A stretch of DNA of 5,869 nucleotides from Nitrosopumilales archaeon CG15_BIG_FIL_POST_REV_8_21_14_020_37_12. GTDB lineage: Archaea; Thermoproteota; Nitrososphaeria; Nitrososphaerales; Nitrosopumilaceae. Both the position numbers and the translations under genes were made by a program. Location: the NCBI GenBank assembly GCA_002781805.1, contig PFFZ01000103.1:2528-8396 (forward strand), given 5' to 3'. The notes under the pieces were generated by a model. The model had not been told where the DNA came from, did no database searches, and saw nothing but the letters and a program-made list of their open reading frames with translations. Each line of letters starts with the position of its first letter. Positions within the stretch are counted from its first letter, which is position 1. Positions 1 through 5,591 of this stretch are shown piece after piece.

Positions 1-1065
1 TTCACCATCGATGGCGAGTTTGTGTCTTCCTTTGGATCAAGCGGATTGGGTAAGGGAGAACTGCTTATCGCACTTGGAATTGATGCTGACAGCAATGGAA
101 ACCTCTATGTCACTGACAAAGGAAACGGCAATATTGAGAAATTTGATCCAGACGGAACTCCCATTGAATCTCTAAAATACTATGGTGCAAATTACGCCTT
201 TACTCCTGAAGGGATTGCAATTGATTCCAATGATGAATTGTTTGTGATAAACTCTGCAAATGATAGGATCTTACATCTCAAACAAGATTCATTTTATCTC
301 AGTATTTTTGATCAACAGGGCCCATATCCAAATTCATTTACAATGCCAACTGATCTTGCTATTGGAATCAATGGCGAGCTTTTGATAATTGATTCTGCGA
401 CACACAAAATCCAAGTTTTTAAAACGCCATTTTACGTACAGCCTGAAACAATCACTATGGAAGAAATTCCAGAACCTGAGATAAAATTACGTGATTCCTC
501 AAAGCCCAAAATCATTGCGCCTGCAGATATGGAAATTGACGCCACCGGATTATTGACATTTGTCGACCTTGGAGAACCAGTTGCGACAGACGAGAGCGGA
601 ATAAAGACTATTTTGAATAATGCCCCAGATGGCCTGCCTTTGGGAACTACTACCATTATGTGGATAGCATTTGATAACGCGGGAAATTCTTCTCATGACT
701 TTCAAATAATTACCGTTAACGCATGTGGAAAATATTATTCTCAATACAACCGGATTATTGGCACTTCTGAGGATGACATGATATATGGAACAAATCTTGA
801 TGATCTGATATTTGGACTAGACGGAAATGATTTCATTGATGGCGGAAGCGGGGATGATTGCATCTTTGGTGGTCATGGAGATGATATTCTTTACGGTAAT
901 GAAGGACATGATACCATATATGGCAATGAAGGAAATGACATTCTTAAGGGATTTGCTGGTGATGATACCCTTGATGGAAACCAAGGATCTGATGTTATGG
1001 ATGGCGGCAACAATAACGATCATTGCTACGTATCTGATGATGATCTGAAAATTAATTGTGAGTAA
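1..1065 (+). CDS. Secreted NHL-repeat / HYR / RTX calcium-binding protein, 5' end missing
   Basis: The reading frame is open from base 1 and the residues before the first possible start (GTG at 22) continue an NHL repeat, so the gene begins upstream of the window; 354 residues remain. In order, numbering from base 1: about three NHL beta-propeller blades (residues 1-142, with GNLYVTD, NGNIEKFD and THKIQVF signatures); a short acidic linker; one HYR domain (about 168-241, with KPKIIAPADMEIDATG, LPLGTTT and FDNAGN); ten tandem RTX nonapeptides (254-343); and a closing segment with the last two of four cysteines. NHL blades usually form propellers that bind ligands or proteins, HYR is an Ig-like extracellular module, and RTX nonads bind calcium and fold outside the cell. 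An extracellular or surface role is therefore likely, but substrate and activity are unknown. The propeller is incomplete here. It lies upstream of pstS in the same direction, 83 bases away, with its own weak T-run, so co-transcription is uncertain. Confidence 0.88.
   Translation, partial: FTIDGEFVSSFGSSGLGKGELLIALGIDADSNGNLYVTDKGNGNIEKFDPDGTPIESLKYYGANYAFTPEGIAIDSNDELFVINSANDRILHLKQDSFYLSIFDQQGPYPNSFTMPTDLAIGINGELLIIDSATHKIQVFKTPFYVQPETITMEEIPEPEIKLRDSSKPKIIAPADMEIDATGLLTFVDLGEPVATDESGIKTILNNAPDGLPLGTTTIMWIAFDNAGNSSHDFQIITVNACGKYYSQYNRIIGTSEDDMIYGTNLDDLIFGLDGNDFIDGGSGDDCIFGGHGDDILYGNEGHDTIYGNEGNDILKGFAGDDTLDGNQGSDVMDGGNNNDHCYVSDDDLKINCE
760..1029 (+). repeat. Ten tandem RTX nonapeptide repeats (27 bp unit)
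   Basis: Ten consecutive 9-residue units run without interruption, beginning GTSEDDMIY and ending GGNNNDHCY. The middle units match the RTX consensus GGxGxDxUx well (for example GGSGDDCIF, GGHGDDILY, GNEGNDILK); the first two and the last are degenerate. Such arrays form a calcium-loaded parallel beta-roll. Units 6 and 7 (895-948) share a GNEG start and nearly identical first codons, consistent with recent duplication. The repeat generates spurious open frames in other phases. Confidence 0.93.
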
Positions 1066-1077
1066 TTCTATATAGAA
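1066..1077. promoter_or_regulatory. 12-bp palindrome TTCTATATAGAA directly after a stop codon
   Basis: A perfect self-complementary 12-mer begins at the first base after the TAA of the RTX gene. Its 11-base core TCTATATAGAA recurs exactly at 5568-5578 between phoU and pstC, where it fits as the phoU TATA box. Here it could be a distal TATA box for pstS (a start near 1100 would give a leader of about 50 bases) or a regulator site. The function is inferred only. Confidence 0.4.
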
Positions 1078-1092
1078 ACCAGAGCCATATTG

Positions 1093-1098
1093 TTTTTT
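1093..1098 (+). terminator. Weak oligo-T terminator candidate after the RTX gene
   Basis: A run of six T lies 28 bases after the stop of the RTX gene. Archaeal termination can occur at such runs without a hairpin. It is shorter than the T-tracts after pstS and after the 525-residue gene, so termination here may be partial. Confidence 0.35.
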
Positions 1099-1109
1099 CG
1101 TAATCTATG

Positions 1110-1127
1110 ATTGTTATTTGTAAATAA
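1110..1127 (+). promoter_or_regulatory. Candidate pstS core promoter with overlapping inverted repeat
   Basis: The sequence ATTGTTATTTGTAAATAA contains an AT-rich TATA-like box (about 1117-1127) centred about 27 bases before the pstS ATG. That is the spacing expected for an archaeal promoter driving a leaderless mRNA; no Shine-Dalgarno is visible before the ATG. It also holds a 6-2-6 inverted repeat, TTATTT-GT-AAATAA (1114-1127). The first ten bases recur at 5542-5551 upstream of phoU. A regulator bound here would cover the TATA box, but no binding evidence exists. Confidence 0.5.
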
Positions 1128-1148
1128 ACTGACAATTACATTTCCTCA

Positions 1149-2402
1149 ATGAAGACAACAATAACATCAATACTTCTGATCGCAACTCTTGTTGCAGTCA
1201 TGCCACCACTACACGCAAATGCAACATCAGTACCTGATGCCCCAAATCCAAACCTACAGTTTAATTTGGATGGTGCAGGTGCAACATTTCCATTTCCTCT
1301 AATTGATTTGTGGAGAGTAGAATACAACAAGGCATATCCTAATGTAAATCTGAACTACCAATCAATCGGAAGTGGGGGTGGAGTAAAACAGCATATAGAA
1401 AAGACTGTCAACTTTGCAGCTTCTGACGCCCCCCTTCGTGAGTCTGAAATGAACTTGGCTCCTGGAACACTTCACATTCCAGAAGCCATTGGAGGGGTTG
1501 TTGTGGTGTATAACATTCCTGAAATTCCAAACAAAGGGTTAAAACTGACTGGAGATGAGATTGCCGACATCTTTCTTGGAAAGATCACAAAATGGAACGA
1601 TCCTAAAATTCAGTCTCACAATCCTGGCGTGAACCTTCCTAACAAAGAGATTGTCACTGCACATCGTTCAGATGGCTCTGGTACTACCTTTGTCTTTACT
1701 GACTATTTGGTAACGGTTAGTCCCGAATGGGATGAAAAAGTAGGAAAAGGAAAATCAGTTCCATGGCCACTCGGATTGGCAGCAGCCGGAAACGAAGGTG
1801 TTGCAGGAATCATAAAATCTACTCCGTATTCTATAGGCTATGTTGAATTGGCATATGCATTTCAGACTGGAATGAGCTTTGCTTTTATTCAAAATGCCGA
1901 TGGAAATGCGTTCGTAGAGCCCACTTTGGATACTATTTCAGCTGCATCTGGCGGTGCAGCTTCTAGTCTCCCTGCAGCAAACCAAAGCTGGGAACACGTG
2001 ACGATAGTCAACGCACCTGGTTCTGATTCATACCCAATTGCAAGTTTCACATACCTGCTTGTATATGATGACCTAAAGCAGGTTACAAAGAACAAGGATC
2101 AGGCAAAAACTGTAATTCACATGATTCATTGGATGATTACTGAGGGCCAAGAGTATGCACCTGGTTTGTTATATGTTCCGCTGTCTGACAAAGTAGCTGA
2201 AATTGGCAAAAATGGTCTATCTAAAGTGACATATGGTGGAGAGTCACTCTGGGATTATTCTGGTGCAGTATACACTAAAGAATATCAAATTCCAAAATGG
2301 ATTCGTGATAACGCCAAATGGTGGTCAGAAGGATTGATAACCGATCAAGACTACATCAACGGACTACAGTATCTTATACAACAAGGTATTCTCAAAGTCT
2401 AA
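1149..2402 (+). CDS. pstS: Phosphate ABC transporter, extracellular phosphate-binding protein PstS
   Basis: PstS binds orthophosphate outside the membrane and delivers it to the PstCAB importer. The 417-residue product starts with a Sec-type signal (residues 1-25: charged start, hydrophobic core, cleavage probably after HANA). All segments lining the phosphate site of Escherichia coli PstS are recognisable: GAGATFPFP (T46, F47), IGSGGG (S75), ASDAPL (D93) and HRSDGSGTT (R173, D175, S177, G178, T179). By alignment, D93 corresponds to the E. coli aspartate involved in phosphate/arsenate discrimination. A Ser/Ala/Gly-rich insertion lies near 263-280. After the PstS fold ends near 370 there is an extra C-terminal module (381-417). 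The protein contains no cysteine, so it has no lipobox, and no C-terminal membrane helix is seen. The ATG at 1149 is the only start consistent with the signal peptide. It is convergent with the gene at 2436-2741; pstC lies about 3.2 kb downstream. Confidence 0.96.
   Translation: MKTTITSILLIATLVAVMPPLHANATSVPDAPNPNLQFNLDGAGATFPFPLIDLWRVEYNKAYPNVNLNYQSIGSGGGVKQHIEKTVNFAASDAPLRESEMNLAPGTLHIPEAIGGVVVVYNIPEIPNKGLKLTGDEIADIFLGKITKWNDPKIQSHNPGVNLPNKEIVTAHRSDGSGTTFVFTDYLVTVSPEWDEKVGKGKSVPWPLGLAAAGNEGVAGIIKSTPYSIGYVELAYAFQTGMSFAFIQNADGNAFVEPTLDTISAASGGAASSLPAANQSWEHVTIVNAPGSDSYPIASFTYLLVYDDLKQVTKNKDQAKTVIHMIHWMITEGQEYAPGLLYVPLSDKVAEIGKNGLSKVTYGGESLWDYSGAVYTKEYQIPKWIRDNAKWWSEGLITDQDYINGLQYLIQQGILKV
2289..2399 (+). 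other. C-terminal WW-containing tail module of PstS
   Basis: The last 37 residues of PstS (381-417) have the pattern IPKWIRDNAKWW, then G-I-D-Y spacing and an ending LIQQGILKV. From memory, the pattern IPxWIxxNAxWWxxGxIxDxxFxxGIxxLIxxGI recurs at the ends of many secreted proteins of ammonia-oxidising archaea. It looks like a small helical domain, loosely like SHOCT-type short C-terminal domains. With neither lipobox nor transmembrane tail in this PstS, it may serve in attachment or interaction at the envelope. That role is inference. Confidence 0.65.
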
Positions 2403-2403
2403 C

Positions 2404-2416
2404 TTTTTTCTTTTTT
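2404..2416 (+). terminator. Oligo-T terminator of pstS
   Basis: Two runs of six T separated by one C start two bases after the pstS stop codon. No hairpin is needed or seen; this is the usual archaeal intrinsic terminator form. It separates pstS from the convergent gene whose stop codon lies 33 bases beyond the pstS stop. Confidence 0.7.
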
Positions 2417-2435
2417 CATTGTTTAATTTGGCAGC

Positions 2436-2741
2436 TTACTCATTACACTTGTTGAATTCTTTTATGAATTTTGGCAAATCTCCTTGCGCTTTGATTGACG
2501 CAGTCTCCATGCAGTTGTAATTTCCTGATGTTATTATTTGGCTATATTCTAACTGCTTGTATTTTTCTTCAGGTGGGTGCTTGCCGTATAGAATTTTTTC
2601 CCCTATCTCGGGAAAAATGATAAACGATGTTACATAGATGAATGCAAACACTCCAATTACCGACATCAACACAATTCTATTTACTGTCAGTCCTAATTTC
2701 ATAATTTTTTGTCTAGTCTCCCTGTAAAAAGGATATTTCAT
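2436..2741 (-). CDS. Small single-pass membrane protein of unknown function
   Basis: I do not recognise this protein. With the ATG at 2741 it has 101 residues: a basic N-terminal segment (about 1-20), one hydrophobic helix (about 21-43, containing RIVLMSVIGVFAFIYVTSFI), and a hydrophilic C-terminal part of about 55 residues with two cysteines (in NYNCMET and FNKCNE). The charge pattern suggests the basic end is inside and the cysteine-bearing tail outside, where the cysteines could pair. The ATG at 2741 is chosen because AGGT lies six bases before it and a TATA-like box at 2779-2788 predicts a start near 2757. The longer in-frame TTG at 2768 would fall before that start; an ATG at 2702 is a third option. 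It is convergent with pstS and divergent from the 525-residue secreted protein gene. A phosphate-related role would be guilt by association only. Confidence 0.7.
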   Translation of the reverse strand: MKYPFYRETRQKIMKLGLTVNRIVLMSVIGVFAFIYVTSFIIFPEIGEKILYGKHPPEEKYKQLEYSQIITSGNYNCMETASIKAQGDLPKFIKEFNKCNE

Positions 2742-2778
2742 ACGTGAACCTATTGAAATGTATTTCAAAATTTATCCT

Positions 2779-2788
2779 CTATATAGTA
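2779..2788 (-). promoter_or_regulatory. TATA-like box for the small membrane protein gene
   Basis: Read on the minus strand this is TACTATATAG, an archaeal TATA-like element. Its centre is about 43 bases before the ATG at 2741, predicting a start near 2757 and a leader of about 16 bases that contains the AGGT ribosome-binding motif. Confidence 0.5.
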
Positions 2789-2840
2789 ATATGAGGACTA
2801 TCTATCATTACGTTCCAACCTGCTATACTATGTGATGTGA

Positions 2841-2848
2841 TTATAATG
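2841..2848 (+). promoter_or_regulatory. TATA-like box for the three-repeat secreted protein gene
   Basis: TTATAATG is centred about 26 bases before the ATG at 2870, which predicts that transcription starts at or within a base or two of the start codon. No Shine-Dalgarno is present before the ATG, consistent with a leaderless message. Confidence 0.5.
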
Positions 2849-2858
2849 CATATTGCAT
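2846..2858. promoter_or_regulatory. Inverted repeat ATGCA-TAT-TGCAT between TATA box and start
   Basis: A perfect 5-3-5 inverted repeat overlaps the end of the TATA-like box and ends 11 bases before the start codon. A dimeric regulator bound here would block promoter access, so it is a plausible operator. No partner protein can be named from the window. Confidence 0.35.
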
Positions 2859-2869
2859 TTTGAATCTTA

Positions 2870-4447
2870 ATGACTTTGAAAAACATGAAAAATATTGCAA
2901 TACTCAATCTTGTTGCAGTACTCACAATATCTGTTATTGGAACCTCTAGCGTATATGCTGAAGAACCACAATACAAATACGCAGATGACGTGAGTGTTGT
3001 TACTACATTCACGTTTCGTGATGGTGTTGAGACTTACAAATATCCAATATTTGTAATGATTGATGATTTTGTGGCCAATTCTGGCTCACAGATATTCAGA
3101 CTACAAGGCACTGTTGAACCATCCCCACTGCTACATCGGGCACTAGATGATGCTTTTAAACACAAACAGAACCGCAGTTTTGACTGGAATTCTAAATATT
3201 TCAGCGTCACAGCCGATTTTATTAAAAATGGAACATCAGTCAAAAAACTCAACTATGCTCAATGTGAGATAAATGACTATCGCGTAACTACACTCAATGA
3301 CAGTTATGAATCATACACGTCATCATCAAGTGGATTTGCCATTGTAAATTCCATTGACTTTCTTTGTGGTGGTATTGATCTGATAACTCCAAACAATGTT
3401 TCCTACTCTCATAGAACTCCATTTACAACTGTCGATTATGGAACGACATCATTCAAGTTCCAAAATGACATACGTACGTTTGTCACATTTGAGTTTGACA
3501 AGGGAGTAGAAAAGATAGAGTTTCCAGTATTTCACCTATCCTCTGGATATGGCGAGGATACAAGAAATACATCTGTAAGCTTTACAGCTCAAGGGATAGT
3601 TGGCGGTCACAGCCTCTTAAATGAGGCAATTGAGAATGCACGCAAGGTATCAGGGTTCAAAAATGGCCCAAACACCGATTTTGAGGCACTAGTCCAGTTT
3701 GTTTCAGGTGATAAAGTTCTGCGAGAACTCGATTTTAGAGACTGTCGAATAAACTCTTACAAACTCACCACTTTGTTTGACAAGGAGGAAGGATTTACCG
3801 GAAAGAGCGGATTTGCATATGTGGATAATATCGGTGTTGAATGCATTGGGTTGTCTCCAAAAAATACTATGTATGAGAACATGATCAAAGAGGTATCTTG
3901 GAAAAACACAATGTTGGAACATAGAGTCACTCCACATGAGTTTCCAACAGGTACTGGCCCTAGAGCAGTTGCTACATTCACATACATGAACGGTGTTGAA
4001 ATAGTCGATTTTCCATTATTTATCCAAGGTGATGTGCTTGTTAAATCAAACCCAACATTCACACTGCAAGGCATGGTTGGAGAAACTCCAATGTTGTATA
4101 AACGAGCAGACGATAATCTGAAAATGACAAGTGCAACTGGTACAAATCCTGTGCTTGAGCTGTTTCAAGTAGACATTAATCTCATGTATGGTGATGAATC
4201 TGTACGCGGTTTCAAGTACGCTGATTGTAGAGTAACAGACTATGAGGTACAAACTAAAACAAACGTTGAGGAAACCTATTTCAAGGTGTTTCCATTGACC
4301 AATGTTTTCGAGTTTGAATGCACAGGTTACAAGCCATATGATCCTGTGTCTGAAAAAATGTCGAAATCATACACAAAAGCAAACACTATGAGCACAAGTG
4401 ATCTTCGAAAAACCCATCAATGGGGCCCTGACTTCTACGTAAAGTAG
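2870..4447 (+). CDS. Secreted protein with three tandem cysteine-paired domains, function unknown
   Basis: I do not recognise this family. The 525-residue product has a Sec-type signal (about 1-30, cleavage probably after VYA) and then three related domains at about 41-170, 200-329 and 364-488. Each copy shows the same series: a strand pair with F-x-x-GVE and a following aromatic-P-[IVL]-F; a strand with QGxV leading into a short helix; a strand ending in C-x-[IV]-x-x-Y; and a final strand with a cysteine followed by xG. The only cysteines are C132/C166, C292/C325 and C453/C484, one pair per domain, so three intradomain disulphides are likely. Many N-x-S/T sequons suggest glycosylation. The basic tail (491-525) has no transmembrane helix and no WW module. 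The ATG at 2870 fits a leaderless promoter; an ATG at 2885 would also leave a signal peptide. Its place between pstS and phoU/pstC suggests an extracellular role linked to phosphate, unproven. Confidence 0.88.
   Translation: MTLKNMKNIAILNLVAVLTISVIGTSSVYAEEPQYKYADDVSVVTTFTFRDGVETYKYPIFVMIDDFVANSGSQIFRLQGTVEPSPLLHRALDDAFKHKQNRSFDWNSKYFSVTADFIKNGTSVKKLNYAQCEINDYRVTTLNDSYESYTSSSSGFAIVNSIDFLCGGIDLITPNNVSYSHRTPFTTVDYGTTSFKFQNDIRTFVTFEFDKGVEKIEFPVFHLSSGYGEDTRNTSVSFTAQGIVGGHSLLNEAIENARKVSGFKNGPNTDFEALVQFVSGDKVLRELDFRDCRINSYKLTTLFDKEEGFTGKSGFAYVDNIGVECIGLSPKNTMYENMIKEVSWKNTMLEHRVTPHEFPTGTGPRAVATFTYMNGVEIVDFPLFIQGDVLVKSNPTFTLQGMVGETPMLYKRADDNLKMTSATGTNPVLELFQVDINLMYGDESVRGFKYADCRVTDYEVQTKTNVEETYFKVFPLTNVFEFECTGYKPYDPVSEKMSKSYTKANTMSTSDLRKTHQWGPDFYVK
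2990..4333 (+). repeat. Three diverged copies of a ~130-residue domain (period ~160 residues)
   Basis: Copies lie at about 2990-3379, 3467-3856 and 3959-4333. The GVE motif falls at residues 52, 212 and 375; the first cysteines at 132, 292 and 453; the second at 166, 325 and 484. Spacing is therefore nearly constant (159-163). Shared patterns are TFxFxxGVE, FxxQGxV, Cx[IV]xxY and Cx(0-1)G. Copies are clearly diverged, with low identity and no obvious DNA-level repeat, so the triplication is old. Confidence 0.85.
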
Positions 4448-4448
4448 A

Positions 4449-4474
4449 TTTTTCTTTTTATTTTTTATTTTCTT
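4449..4474 (+). terminator. Oligo-T terminator of the three-repeat protein gene
   Basis: A 26-base tract of almost pure T (runs of five, five, six and four, broken by single C or A) starts right after the stop codon. It fits an archaeal T-tract terminator for the plus strand. It gives only A-runs on the other strand, so it does not serve the convergent phoU. Confidence 0.75.
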
Positions 4475-4478
4475 AAAA

Positions 4479-5522
4479 TCATTCTTCTGTAATTATGCTT
4501 TGAATGTTTTCATCTATTGCAACTTCTGCAATGTCGCTTGAATACTCTGCAATTCTTCTCAAGTCTTCTAAGACAAACCTTATGATTGTCACATTTTTTT
4601 CAGTTTCTTTAATTTTGCTCATGATTTGTTTTTCTTCGTCTATTACATGGTTTACTTTTTCTGCAACTCTTTCAGCCTTTTCAAAATCATGCTCCTGCAT
4701 TGCAGTGATTGACTCTTCAAAAACTTCCAGCGATTTTTCGGAAAGACTTTTTATCTTGCTTGTTATTTTTGGCTCAATCTCGTCTTCTATGAACTTTATT
4801 CTTTTTGCAATTAAGCTTGCATGGTCTGCAATTCTCTCAATTCTGCTTACAACCGTTCTGTAACCTAGGCAGTCTGATGGCTTTCTTAGTCCCATGTCTT
4901 GTAAAACACTTTCATTTCCCACTGCCAGAACCAGATTCCTTCTCATGTAGAGGCTGAACCTGTCTACCTCATCATCCATATTTGAAATTTCATCTGCATG
5001 GATCGTATCTGTTTTCTCTAGTGCTTCTATTGATTCTCTTACCATGTTGCTTGCCATCAAATACATTCTTTTCAATGCCGTATCAAATGACAATTCTGGC
5101 AATCTGGTGAGAACCTGAATTACTATTGATTCAGAACTTGATTCCACAATCTCTGTTCCGATCATTGCTGAGCGAACCAAATCTCTTACACTTTTGGAGT
5201 GCTCTGACGGTATCCTCATTCCTTTTGTTTTGATTTTGACTGTTTTGTATCCTGCAAGATATGCTGCAATTATTTTTCGCTTGATGAATTCCCCTGAATC
5301 CTTTTGACTTGATGGGATCACTGCCGTGCTTTTTTTCTTTTGCTCACTTTTTTCTCTTGGAAATAGGGTCAGTGAATTATTGGAGTTTTTTACTATCATG
5401 ACGTTTTCTCCAACCTTGATCTTTAGATCCTCAATCCAGTTTTTTGGTAATGAAATAATGTAAGTGGAGCCGCCACTTAGTTGCATTTTTCGTGTCTGTT
5501 TGGAATGCTCAATTGTTTCCAA
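4479..5522 (-). CDS. phoU: PhoU-family phosphate regulator with N-terminal AbrB/SpoVT domain
   Basis: PhoU proteins act inside the cell to restrain or signal through the Pst importer. This one has 347 residues, longer than the usual bacterial PhoU of about 240, because of an AbrB/SpoVT-type DNA-binding domain (about 11-55: RKMQLSGGSTYIISLPKNW, then a KVGENVMIV strand), a known archaeal combination. After a charged linker and an alpha/beta segment (about 78-140), two PhoU helical repeats follow (about 144-242 and 251-342). They carry the acidic metal-binding type signatures IERIADHASLIAK and LRRIAEYSSDIAE. The fusion suggests a PhoU that binds DNA itself; no separate PhoR/PhoB pair is visible here. 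The start is a TTG at 5522, supported by AGGT seven bases upstream and an in-frame stop (TAG) at 5534-5532; an ATG at residue 13 would cut into the AbrB domain. It is divergent from pstC (118 bases) and convergent with the secreted protein gene (31 bases). Confidence 0.92.
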   Translation of the reverse strand: METIEHSKQTRKMQLSGGSTYIISLPKNWIEDLKIKVGENVMIVKNSNNSLTLFPREKSEQKKKSTAVIPSSQKDSGEFIKRKIIAAYLAGYKTVKIKTKGMRIPSEHSKSVRDLVRSAMIGTEIVESSSESIVIQVLTRLPELSFDTALKRMYLMASNMVRESIEALEKTDTIHADEISNMDDEVDRFSLYMRRNLVLAVGNESVLQDMGLRKPSDCLGYRTVVSRIERIADHASLIAKRIKFIEDEIEPKITSKIKSLSEKSLEVFEESITAMQEHDFEKAERVAEKVNHVIDEEKQIMSKIKETEKNVTIIRFVLEDLRRIAEYSSDIAEVAIDENIQSIITEE

Positions 5523-5528
5523 TTGTTT

Positions 5529-5532
5529 TACC
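5529..5532 (-). promoter_or_regulatory. Shine-Dalgarno-like AGGT deciding the TTG start of phoU
   Basis: On the minus strand AGGT is followed by seven bases and then the TTG at 5522. The motif matches the core of the archaeal anti-Shine-Dalgarno complement and is well spaced. It supports the TTG over the internal ATG twelve codons later. Confidence 0.5.
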
Positions 5533-5541
5533 TACTGAAAA

Positions 5542-5560
5542 ATTGTTATTTACAATATTG
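5542..5560. promoter_or_regulatory. Candidate operator ATTGTTATTTACAATATTG between phoU and pstC
   Basis: This stretch contains a 5-5-5 inverted repeat (ATTGT-TATTT-ACAAT, 5542-5556) overlapping the palindrome CAATATTG (5553-5560). Its first ten bases are identical to 1110-1119 in front of pstS. It sits at the predicted phoU transcription start (about 5545-5550). A shared regulator site for the pst genes is plausible, but the AT-rich context makes chance similarity possible. Confidence 0.35.
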
Positions 5561-5567
5561 CTTACGA

Positions 5568-5578
5568 TCTATATAGAA
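5568..5578 (-). promoter_or_regulatory. TATA-like box of phoU (TCTATATAGAA on the plus strand)
   Basis: The element reads TTCTATATAGA on the minus strand and is centred about 50 bases before the TTG. It predicts a transcript start near 5547 and a leader of about 25 bases holding the AGGT motif. Its core is palindromic, so it could also work toward pstC, giving a leader of about 40 bases. Confidence 0.5.
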
Positions 5579-5591
5579 CTATGATCAACTC

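Noticed and set aside
22..24. GTG at 22 as the true start of the NHL/RTX gene
   Set aside because: The seven codons before it are open and continue the NHL repeat, so the gene extends past the window edge.
817..1023. 68-residue minus-strand frame across the RTX repeats
   Set aside because: Antisense product of the repeat periodicity with no independent start signal or protein-like domain.
760..1029. Repeat array considered as a possible CRISPR or DNA-level satellite
   Set aside because: The 27-base periodicity is in phase with coding RTX nonapeptides, there are no spacers, and DNA identity between units is modest.
827..1048. 73-residue open frame on the plus strand inside the RTX region
   Set aside because: It is another phase of the RTX nonapeptide DNA; its Met-rich repetitive product simply mirrors the GAT/GGA-rich repeat, and the RTX frame is clearly the coding one.
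2742..2768. N-terminal extension of the small membrane protein from a TTG at 2768
   Set aside because: The TATA-like box at 2779-2788 predicts transcription starting near 2757, after this TTG, and AGGT is well placed for the ATG at 2741 instead.
3757..4074. 105-residue minus-strand frame within the three-repeat protein gene
   Set aside because: The plus frame has a signal peptide, conserved internal repeats and paired cysteines; the antisense frame shows nothing recognisable.
4504..4863. 119-residue hydrophobic, Ser-rich plus-strand frame opposite phoU
   Set aside because: It is the complement of helical, Glu/Lys-rich PhoU codons, which always yields Phe/Leu/Ser-rich frames; it would be wholly antisense to a well-supported gene.
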